Assembly (NCBI GenBank): GCA_963833115.1
Contig: CAWHWS010000002.1
Coordinates: forward strand, 2,604,001-2,668,000
Reading direction: 5' to 3'
Length of the DNA stretch: 64,000 nucleotides
DNA from: Hasllibacter sp963833115
GTDB taxonomy: Bacteria > Pseudomonadota > Alphaproteobacteria > Rhodobacterales > Rhodobacteraceae
Part shown: positions 1 through 9,345 of the stretch, piece by piece
Layout of the letters: each line of letters opens with the position of its first letter
How positions within the stretch are numbered: the first letter of the stretch is position 1
The notes under the pieces: generated by a model
The model's input: only the letters and a program-made list of their open reading frames with translations
What the model was told of the DNA's origin: nothing
Database searches by the model: none
Translations under genes and position numbers: made by a program

Positions 1-1498
<1,498 letters not shown>

Positions 1499-1520
1499 CC
1501 CGGGCCGGCCCCTCACCCTC

Positions 1521-1606
1521 TATCATCCTCCGGCTCGACCGGAGGATCTCCGACCCCGGCGCGCGCCCGGAACCGGGAGATCCTCGGATCGAGTCCGAGG
1601 ATGACA
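1521..1606. repeat. Twin-hairpin repeat, copy A
   Basis: The left arm contains ATCCTCCGG-N5-CCGGAGGAT and the right arm ATCCTCGGA-N5-TCCGAGGAT. Each arm folds on itself, and the right arm is an inverted copy of the left, with about 26 bases between them. The element lies between glpP and glpQ and ends exactly 19 bases before the glpQ ATG, the same spacing as copy B has to the GIY-YIG gene. Confidence 0.9.
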
Positions 1607-1625
1607 GGATCGAAGGGAGCCGCCC

Positions 1626-2519
<894 letters not shown>

Positions 2520-2545
2520 TGTGGCGCGCGCTCCCCTCCCCACCC

Positions 2546-2629
2546 GTCATCCTCCGGCTCGACCGGAGGATCTCCCACCCGCACGCGCGTCCTGCGACCG
2601 GAGATCCTCGGACCCCGTCCGAGGATGAC
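2546..2629. repeat. Twin-hairpin repeat, copy B
   Basis: Same element and orientation as copy A: a left arm with GGCTCGACC at its centre, a variable middle, and a right arm ending GAGGATGAC. It begins 26 bases after the glpQ stop and ends 19 bases before the ATG of the GIY-YIG gene. With copy C it brackets that gene as direct repeats. Confidence 0.9.
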
Positions 2630-2648
2630 GGTTCCGGAGGGCCCGCCC

Positions 2649-2945
2649 ATGCCCAAGCCCATATGGGTCTACATCGTCACCAACCGTCCGCACGGCACCC
2701 TCTACACCGGCGTGACGAGCGACCTCGTCATCCGAGCCGACCAGCACCGACGCCACGTGGTGAAGGGCTTCACCGACCGTTACAATCTCGAGCGGCTGGT
2801 CCACTTCGAGACGTTCGACGGTCCCGAGGCGGCGATCCGCCGCGAGAAGCAGCTCAAGCGCTGGAACCGCGCCTGGAAGATCGCGCTGATCGAGAAGGCC
2901 AACCCCGAATGGGACGACCTATGGGACCGCATCGCCCACCCGTGA
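2649..2945 (+). CDS. Small GIY-YIG superfamily nuclease
   Basis: This 98-residue protein is essentially a lone GIY-YIG catalytic domain. The two signature strands read WVYIVTNRPHGTLYTGVTSD (residues 6-25). The catalytic arginine and histidine follow in IRADQHR, then the metal-binding glutamate in AIRREKQLKRWNR and the closing NPEWDDLWD. Such domains nick or cut DNA with one metal ion. There is no extra DNA-binding or helicase domain. The gene sits in a glycerol transport operon, where it has no evident job, bracketed by direct copies of a twin-hairpin repeat about 20 bases away on each side. An in-frame upstream ATG at 2625 falls in repeat B, so 2649 is the better start. I infer a link between nuclease and repeat. 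Confidence 0.88.
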   Translation: MPKPIWVYIVTNRPHGTLYTGVTSDLVIRADQHRRHVVKGFTDRYNLERLVHFETFDGPEAAIRREKQLKRWNRAWKIALIEKANPEWDDLWDRIAHP

Positions 2946-2965
2946 CGCGCCGCCCCATCCCACCC

Positions 2966-3049
2966 GTCATCCTCCGGCTCGACCGGAGGATCTCCGACCA
3001 CCGCGCGCGCCCGGACCACGGAGATCCTCGGATCGAGTCCGAGGATGAC
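2966..3049. repeat. Twin-hairpin repeat, copy C
   Basis: A third full copy in the same orientation, starting 20 bases after the GIY-YIG stop. The outer arms match copy A almost base for base (right arm centre GGATCGAGTCC), while the middle differs. It lies between the nuclease gene and glpU, ending 37 bases before the glpU ATG. Confidence 0.9.
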
Positions 3050-3086
3050 GGCCTCCCGGCACGGGGTCCCGACGGAGGTCGCAGAC

Positions 3087-3362
3087 ATGCTTGACTGGAT
3101 GGCCTGGACCTGGCCCACTGCGGCGTTCTTCGGCACCATCGCGGCGCTGCTGCTCACGTTCACGATCCTCGCGATCCGCTACCCCGAGACACCGCGCACC
3201 GGCGCGCTGGGGATCGAGACCACGCGCGGCGACCGGCTCTTCATCACGCTCTTGGGCTCGGCCTTCATCAACCTCGCCTGGCTGGGCCTCACCGACCTGC
3301 CCCAGCCCTGGGCGCTCGCCATCTGCGCCGTCTACGCCGCCGCGGTGTTCCGCTGGGTCTAG
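3087..3362 (+). CDS. glpU: GlpU-like small membrane protein (DUF2160 type)
   Basis: This is a 91-residue membrane protein with three likely helices: one near residues 8-30 (TAAFFGTIAALLLTFTILAI), one near 52-68 and one at the end (WALAICAVYAAAVFRW). The middle carries LGIETTRGDRLFI. Size, motifs and position between the permeases and the binding protein match the small DUF2160 protein encoded in rhizobial glpSTPQUV operons, whose exact role in glycerol uptake is not clear. The start ATG is preceded by GGAGG; the longer frame to 3045 would begin inside repeat C. Confidence 0.75.
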   Translation: MLDWMAWTWPTAAFFGTIAALLLTFTILAIRYPETPRTGALGIETTRGDRLFITLLGSAFINLAWLGLTDLPQPWALAICAVYAAAVFRWV

Positions 3363-3426
3363 GCGCGCGCACGATCCGCGACCCTGAAGACAGGGCGCGG
3401 CACCACCACCACCGGGAGGACACGAC

Positions 3427-5143
3427 ATGAGACGCATCTACCTGGCCAGCACCGCGCTGGCATTGGCGACGGGCGGCCCCGCCTTCGCCGACATGGAGGC
3501 CGCGCGCGGCTTCCTCGACGAGACGGTTCGAGCGCTCCGCCCTCACCCGCGAGGAGCAGGAGGCCGAGATGCAGTGGTTCGTCGACGCCGCCGAGCCGTT
3601 CCAGGGCATGGACATCAACGTCGTCTCCGAGACGATCACCACCCATGTCTACGAGGCCGAGGTGCTGGCCCCCGCCTTCACCGCCATCACCGGCATCCAG
3701 ATCACCCACGACCTCATCGGCGAGGGCGACGTGGTCGAGAAGCTGCAGACCCAGATGCAGTCGGGCGAGAACATCTACGACGCCTACATCAACGATTCGG
3801 ACCTCATCGGCACCCACTGGCGCTACCAGCAGGCGCGCAACCTGACCGACTGGATGGCCGGCGAGGGCGCGGACGTGACCTCCCCGACGCTCGACCTCGA
3901 GGACTTCATCGGGCTGCAGTTCACCACCGGCCCGGACGGCAAGCTCTATCAGCTCCCCGACCAGCAGTTCGCCAACCTCTACTGGTTCCGCTACGACATG
4001 GTTCACCGACGCCAAGAACATGGAGGATTTCGAGGCCGAGTACGGCTACGCGCTCGGCGTGCCGGCAACTGGTCGGCTTACGAGGACATCGCCGCCTTCT
4101 TCACCGGCCGGGATGATCCGACTGGACATCGAGGGCGAGGTCTTCGGCCACATGGACTACGGCAAGAAGGACCCCTCGCTCGGCTGGCGCTTCACCGATG
4201 CCTGGATGTCCATGGCCGGCATGGGCGACGTGGGCGAGCCCAACGGCCTGCCCGTGGACGAGTGGGGCATCCGCGTGGACGAGAACTCCCGCGCCGTCGG
4301 CTCGTGCGTCGACGCGCGGCGGCGCCACGAACTCGCCCGCCGCCGTCTACGCGATCGAGAAGTACACCGACTGGCTCACCAACTACGCGCCGCCCGCCGC
4401 CGCCGGCATGACCTTCTCCGAATCCGGGCCCATCCCGGCCCAGGGCGGCGTCGCGCAGCAGATGTTCTGGTACACCGCCTTCACCGCCGACATGGTCGGC
4501 GACGGCGCGGCGGCGGTCCTGGACGAGGACGGCATGCCCCTCTGGCGCATGGCCCCCACGCCGCCACGGCGTCTACTGGGAGGAGGGCATGAAGGTCGGC
4601 TACCAGGACGCCGGGTCCTGGACGCTGATGGAGAGCACCCCCGTCGACCGCGCCAAGGCCGCCTGGCTCTACGCGCAGTTCGTCACCTCCAAGACGGTGG
4701 ACGTGGAGAAGTCGCATGCCGGCCTCACCTTCATCCGCGAGAGCACGATCGACCACGAGAGCTTCACCGAGCGCGCGGCGATCCTGGGCGGGCTGGTCGA
4801 GTTCTACCGCTCCCCGGCGCGCACGCAGTGGTCGCCCACCGGCACCAACGTGCCCGACTACCCGCGTCTGGCACAGCTCTGGTGGCAGAACATCGGCGAC
4901 GCCTCGTCCGGCGCGAAGACCGCCCAGGCCGCGCTCGACTCGCTCTGCGAGCAGCAGGAGCAGGTGCTCGAGCGGCTGGAGCGCGCCGGCGTGCAGGGCG
5001 AGCTCGGCCCGCTCCTGAACGAGCCGCGGGAGGCGTCCTACTGGCTCGAGCAGCCCGGCGCGCCCAAGGCCAAGCTGGAGAACGAGGACGAGGAGCCCCA
5101 GACCATCGGCTACGACGAGCTGATCCAGTCCTGGCAGAACTGA
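3427..5143 (+). pseudogene. glpV: Glycerol-binding protein GlpV, frameshifted six times
   Basis: This encodes the large periplasmic solute-binding protein of the importer, but the frame changes six times. A signal peptide (IYLASTALALATGGPAFA) opens in frame 1. Homologous sequence then moves to frame 2 near 3526 (extra T), frame 3 near 3999 (extra A before TGGTTCACC), frame 2 near 4065 (one base lost), frame 3 near 4112 (extra G), frame 1 near 4311 (extra A) and frame 2 near 4567 (extra C), ending at 5143. Undoing these gives one open protein of about 570 residues, the size expected for GlpV. A GGAGG site precedes the ATG. Either the gene decayed recently or the sequence has errors here. Confidence 0.75.
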
Positions 5144-5179
5144 CCGGCCGCGCCGGAGCCGGCGCACCGCGACACCGCC

Positions 5180-5205
5180 GCGCCGGGCCCCTCGGGGCCC
5201 GGCGC
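5180..5205 (+). terminator. Strong hairpin after the glp operon
   Basis: A perfect 12-base stem GCGCCGGGCCCC / GGGGCCCGGCGC with a tiny loop lies 37 bases after the glpV stop. There is no U-run, as is common in very GC-rich genomes, so terminator function is inferred from position and stem strength. Confidence 0.5.
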
Positions 5206-5284
5206 GACCTGCCGGAGACGCGCCTCGCGCCAGGCCACCTCCCCCGAGTGCCACGCCCCGCCACCACCCGCTCCCTCCCCACCC

Positions 5285-5447
5285 GTCATCCTCCGGCTCG
5301 ACCGGAGGATCTCAGGCCCCGATGCCCGACCTGACGGCGCGGGGCCGCCCGCCCTCCATTCCCATCCGGCCCCCCACCACCCGTCATCCTCCACCCGCCA
5401 GCCGCACCCGGACCCCGGGAGATCCTCGGATCCAGTCCGAGGATGAC
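5285..5447. repeat. Twin-hairpin repeat remnants, copies D1 and D2
   Basis: Bases 5285-5313 are an intact left arm (centre CCGGCTCGACCGG) with no right arm. Bases 5383-5447 are a second element whose left arm is cut after GTCATCCTCC but whose right arm (CTCGGATCCAGTCCGAG) is complete. They occupy most of the 334-base gap between glpV and the alcohol dehydrogenase; apart from the terminator nothing else is evident there. The arrangement looks like one element broken or recombined with another. Confidence 0.8.
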
Positions 5448-5477
5448 AGCCCCGCCGGTCCGGGCCACAAACGGCGC

Positions 5478-6611
5478 ATGACCCCCTTCACCCTGACCGC
5501 GCCCCCCCGCGTCCTCCTCGCCCGCGGCGCCATCGCCGCGCTCGCCGGGGAATCCGCACGCCTCGGCGCCCGCGCCCTCCTCGTGCGCGGCGGCCCCCGA
5601 CCCGGCCCCGACGCGGCGGAGGCCGCCCTGCGCGAGGCCGGCGTCCTCGCCGCCACGATCGCCGTGCGCGCCGAGCCCGACCTGCCGGCCCTGGAGGCCG
5701 CCCTGACCACCGCGCGCGCGGCCGCGCCCACCCACGTGATCGCCCTCGGCGGCGGGTCGGCCGTCGACATGGGCAAGGCGCTCGCCGCCCTGATCCCCGC
5801 GCCCTCCGGCCCGATGGCCCACCTTGAGGTCGTGGGCAAGGGCCGCCCGCTGGAGGCGCCCCCCCTCCCCCTCCTCGCCGCGCCGACCACCGCCGGAACC
5901 GGCGCCGAGGCCACGCGCAACGCCGTGATCGCGGTCCCGGAGCACCGCAGGAAGGTCTCCCTCCGCGACCCCGCCATGCTCCCCGCGACCGTCCTGATCG
6001 ACCCGGACCTCGCCGCCGGCGCCCCCCGCGCCGTCACTCTCGCCTCCGGGCTCGACGCCGTCGTCCAGGTGATCGAGCCCTTCCTGAGCGCCCGCGCCAA
6101 CCCCCTGGCCGACGCGCTCTGCGCCGACGCGATCCCCCGCGGCCTCGCCGCGCTCGCGGTCCTGATGGAGCGCGAGGACCCCGCCGCCCGCGAGGACATG
6201 GCCCGCGCCGCCTTCGCCTCCGGGCTCGCCCTGGCCTCCGCCGGCCTGGGCGCCGTGCACGGGATCGCCGGCGTCCTCGGCGGCCTGCTGCCCGCCGGCC
6301 ACGGCCATCTGTGCGGCGCGCTCCTCGTCCCCGTCCTGCGCGCCAACCGGGCGGCCACGGGCGGCGGCCCGCGCTGGGACACGCTCGACGCGCTCGTCGC
6401 CCGCGGCCTCGGCGCCCCGCCCGCTCCAGCCGAAACCCTGCTCGCGGAGGCCGTCGCCCGCTGGGCCCTCCCGCCCCTCCCGGCCCCGCCGCCCGGCTTG
6501 GACGCGGCCGCCGCCGCCGAGGCCTCCCGCGCCTCCTCCTCGATGAGGGCCAATCCGGCCGACCTCCCGGCCGACACGCTCCGGCGCATCATCGAGGACG
6601 CCCTGCCGTGA
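5478..6611 (+). CDS. Iron-containing (group III) alcohol dehydrogenase family protein
   Basis: This 377-residue NAD(P)-dependent dehydrogenase has an N-terminal dinucleotide-binding half with VIALGGGSAVDMGKA near residues 92-106 and PTTAGTGAEATRN near 136-148. A helical metal-binding half follows, with histidines in AVHGIAGVLGGLLPAGHGH. Maleylacetate reductases and short-chain alcohol dehydrogenases share this fold and the substrate cannot be read from sequence. It follows the glycerol operon after a terminator-like hairpin and repeats, so it may be separately transcribed; a polyol- or aldehyde-related role is only a guess. It converges on folD with a 13-base gap. The start was chosen at the first ATG fitting the family's N-terminus; no good ribosome site is visible. 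Confidence 0.78.
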   Translation: MTPFTLTAPPRVLLARGAIAALAGESARLGARALLVRGGPRPGPDAAEAALREAGVLAATIAVRAEPDLPALEAALTTARAAAPTHVIALGGGSAVDMGKALAALIPAPSGPMAHLEVVGKGRPLEAPPLPLLAAPTTAGTGAEATRNAVIAVPEHRRKVSLRDPAMLPATVLIDPDLAAGAPRAVTLASGLDAVVQVIEPFLSARANPLADALCADAIPRGLAALAVLMEREDPAAREDMARAAFASGLALASAGLGAVHGIAGVLGGLLPAGHGHLCGALLVPVLRANRAATGGGPRWDTLDALVARGLGAPPAPAETLLAEAVARWALPPLPAPPPGLDAAAAAEASRASSSMRANPADLPADTLRRIIEDALP

Positions 6612-6624
6612 ACGCGGCCCCGCC

Positions 6625-7518
6625 CTAGGCGGTCAGGCCCTCCGGCGCCGGCAGCCCCGCGGCGCGGCACGCGGCCGTCACGGTGTTCGCCAGCAGGCAG
6701 GCGATCGTCATCGGCCCCACGCCCCCCGGCACCGGCGTGATCGCCCCGGCCACCTCGGCGCAGCTCGCATACTCGCAATCCCCCACGAGCCGCGTGCCCC
6801 CCTCGGAGGTCGCGATGCGGTTGATGCCCACGTCGATCACCGTCGCGCCCGGCTTGATCCAGTCGCCCGTCACCATCTCCGGCCGCCCGACCGCCGCCAC
6901 CACGATGTCCGCCCGCCGCACCACGCCAGGCAGGTCCTTCGTGCGCGAATGGGCTACCGTCACGGTGCAGCTCTCGCCCACGAGCAGCCGGGCCATCGGC
7001 TTGCCCACGATGTTCGAGCGCCCGATCACCACCGCCTCGAGCCCCGAGAGGTCGCCGAGATGATCGCGCAGCATCATCAGGCACCCGAGCGGCGTGCACG
7101 GCACCAGCCCCGGCCGCCCGGTGGCCAGCGCGCCGACGTTGAGCGCGTGGAACCCGTCCACGTCCTTGGCCGGGTCGATCGCCCCGATCACCAGCCCCTC
7201 GTCCAGATGCGCCGGCAGCGGAAGCTGGACCAGGATGCCGTGGACGCTCGGATCGGCGTTCAACGCGCGGACGAGCGCCAGGAGCGCGTCCTCCGAGGTC
7301 TCGGCCGGCAGGCGATGCTCGACGCTCTCCATGCCGACCTCGCGCGTCATCCGTCCCTTGGAGCGGACGTAGACCTGGCTCGCCGGGTCCTCGCCCACCA
7401 GCACCACCGCCAGCCCCGGCACGATCCCGTGCCCGGCCGAGAGCCGCGCGACATGCTCCGCCACCCGGCCGCGGATGCCGGCCGCGAAGGCCTTCCCGTC
7501 GAGGACCGCCGCGCTCAC
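6625..7518 (-). CDS. folD: Bifunctional methylene-THF dehydrogenase/cyclohydrolase FolD
   Basis: FolD interconverts 5,10-methylene-, methenyl- and 10-formyl-tetrahydrofolate in the cytosol. At 297 residues it has the normal length. The catalytic YVRSK motif is at residues 50-54, the substrate-binding VQLPLP near 100, the Rossmann signature VIGRSNIVGKP near 165 and PGGVGPMT near 264. The start is GTG, because an in-frame stop lies just upstream. It is the last gene of a formate module on this strand, after formate-THF ligase, from which it is separated by a palindromic 43-base element. Confidence 0.96.
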   Translation of the reverse strand: MSAAVLDGKAFAAGIRGRVAEHVARLSAGHGIVPGLAVVLVGEDPASQVYVRSKGRMTREVGMESVEHRLPAETSEDALLALVRALNADPSVHGILVQLPLPAHLDEGLVIGAIDPAKDVDGFHALNVGALATGRPGLVPCTPLGCLMMLRDHLGDLSGLEAVVIGRSNIVGKPMARLLVGESCTVTVAHSRTKDLPGVVRRADIVVAAVGRPEMVTGDWIKPGATVIDVGINRIATSEGGTRLVGDCEYASCAEVAGAITPVPGGVGPMTIACLLANTVTAACRAAGLPAPEGLTA

Positions 7519-7532
7519 GACATGTCATCCGA

Positions 7533-7575
7533 CATGCGCATGGCATGCGCATGGGTCGTGCATGTCCCGTGCATG
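7533..7575. repeat. ATGCGCAT double-palindrome element, copy 1
   Basis: Two copies of the self-complementary octamer ATGCGCAT separated by GGC are followed by GTGCAT and CCCGTGCAT. The element fills the gap between fhs and folD. A 43-base counterpart with about 38 identical bases, in the same strand orientation, lies between cydA and cydB at 61269. Function is unknown; a mobile palindrome or a shared RNA/DNA signal are both possible. Confidence 0.8.
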
Positions 7576-7576
7576 C

Positions 7577-9250
7577 TCAGAACAGCCCCTCGATCCGCCC
7601 GTCGCCGTCGAGGCGGATCGTCTCCGCCGAGGGCACCCGCGGCAGCCCCGGCATGGTCATGATCTCCCCGCAGATCGCCACGACGAAGCCCGCGCCCGCC
7701 GCCAGCCGCACCTCGCGCACCGGGACGGTATGGCCCGTGGGCGCGCCTCGGACGCTCGGATCGGTCGTAAAACTATATTGCGTCTTGGCCATGCAGATCG
7801 GCAGGTGCCCGTAGCCGTCCGCCTCCCAGGCGCGGAGCTGGTCGCGGATCTTCTTGTCGGCGATCGCCTCGTCGGCGTGGTAGATGCGCTTGGCGATGGT
7901 CTGGATCTTCTCCATCAGGGGCATCTCGTCGGGATAGAGCGGGGCGAAGGCGGCGATCCCGCTATCGGCGATCTCCGCCACCCGCGTCGCCAGCTCCCTG
8001 ATGCCGGCCGAGCCGTCGGCCCAGTGCTTGCACAGGATCGCCTCCGACCCCTGGCCCGCCACGAACTCCACGACCGCCGCGATCTCCGCCTCGCTGTCGC
8101 CGGAGAAGTGGTTGATCGCGACGACCACCGGCACGCCGAAGGATTTCAGGTTGCCGATGTGACGGCCGAGATTGGCGCAGCCGGACTTCACCGCATCGAC
8201 GTTCTCGGCCCCGAGATCGGCCTTCGCCACGCCGCCGTTCATCTTCATCGCCCGCACCGTCGCGACGCAGACCACCGCCGCGGGCGCGAGCCCCGCGAGG
8301 CGGCACTTGATGTCCATGAACTTCTCGGCGCCGAGATCCGCGCCGAAGCCGGCCTCCGTCACGACGTAGTCCGCGAGCTTCAGCGCCGTCTTCGTCGCGA
8401 TCACCGAGTTGCACCCGTGGGCGATGTTCGCGAACGGCCCGCCATGCACGAAGGCGGGGTTGTTCTCGAGCGTCTGCACGAGGTTGGGCTGCATCGCGTC
8501 CTTCAGCAGGACGGTCATCGCCCCGTCGGCCTTGATGTCCCGGGCCGTCACCGCGCTGCGGTCGCGCCGCTGCGCCACGATGATGTCGCCGAGCCGCCGC
8601 TGCAGGTCCGCGAGGTCGTTGGCGAGGCACAGGCACGCCATCACCTCGGAGGCGACCGTGATGTCGAACCCCGCCTCGCGGGGGAAGCCGTTCGCCACGC
8701 CGCCCAGGCTCGCGGTGATCTGCCGCAGCGCCCGGTCGTTCATGTCGATCACCCGCCGCCAGGAGATGCGGCGAATGTCGATGTCGAGGTCGTTGCCCCA
8801 GTAGACGTGGTTGTCGATCATCGCGGCCAGCAGGTTGTGCGCGCTGGTTATCGCATGGAAATCGCCCGTGAAATGGAGGTTCATCTCCTCCATCGGCACG
8901 ACCTGCGCGTAGCCGCCGCCGGCCGCGCCGCCCTTCATCCCGAAGCACGGCCCGAGGGAGGCCTCGCGGATGCACACCGCCGCCTTGCGCCCGATCGCGT
9001 TGAGCCCGTCGCCCAGTCCTACGGTCGTCGTCGTCTTGCCCTCGCCCGCCGGCGTCGGATTGATCGCGGTCACCAGGATCAGCTTGCCGTCCGGCCGTCC
9101 GGCCAGCCCGTCGATGAAGCCCTGCCCGACCTTCGCCTTGTCGTGCCCATAAGGAAGTAGGGCGTCCTCGGGGATGCCGAGGGCGGCGCCGACCTCGCGG
9201 ATGGGCAGCTTGTTCGCCTCGCGGGCGATCTCGATATCGGTCTTGGGCAT
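7577..9250 (-). CDS. fhs: Formate-tetrahydrofolate ligase
   Basis: This cytosolic enzyme uses ATP to join formate to tetrahydrofolate, giving 10-formyl-THF. The 557-residue length is standard. The nucleotide-binding TPAGEGKTTTTVGLGDGLN occupies residues 66-84, and the family stretch FVHGGPFANIAHGCNS is intact in the middle. The ATG is preceded by GAGGACTCC. With folD downstream and formate dehydrogenase upstream on the same strand, the cell can either assimilate formate into the folate pool or oxidise it. Confidence 0.97.
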   Translation of the reverse strand: MPKTDIEIAREANKLPIREVGAALGIPEDALLPYGHDKAKVGQGFIDGLAGRPDGKLILVTAINPTPAGEGKTTTTVGLGDGLNAIGRKAAVCIREASLGPCFGMKGGAAGGGYAQVVPMEEMNLHFTGDFHAITSAHNLLAAMIDNHVYWGNDLDIDIRRISWRRVIDMNDRALRQITASLGGVANGFPREAGFDITVASEVMACLCLANDLADLQRRLGDIIVAQRRDRSAVTARDIKADGAMTVLLKDAMQPNLVQTLENNPAFVHGGPFANIAHGCNSVIATKTALKLADYVVTEAGFGADLGAEKFMDIKCRLAGLAPAAVVCVATVRAMKMNGGVAKADLGAENVDAVKSGCANLGRHIGNLKSFGVPVVVAINHFSGDSEAEIAAVVEFVAGQGSEAILCKHWADGSAGIRELATRVAEIADSGIAAFAPLYPDEMPLMEKIQTIAKRIYHADEAIADKKIRDQLRAWEADGYGHLPICMAKTQYSFTTDPSVRGAPTGHTVPVREVRLAAGAGFVVAICGEIMTMPGLPRVPSAETIRLDGDGRIEGLF

Positions 9251-9345
9251 GGAGTCCTCGTCGGAGATGTCGGGCCCTGACTAGCCGTCCCGCCCCGCCC
9301 GCGGCAGGGCGAAGGCGACACCGGCCGGCCCGTTGGCGGCGCGCC

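Noticed and set aside
2625..2648. Earlier ATG for the GIY-YIG nuclease
   Set aside because: It lies in the right arm of a repeat and adds eight residues with no family support.
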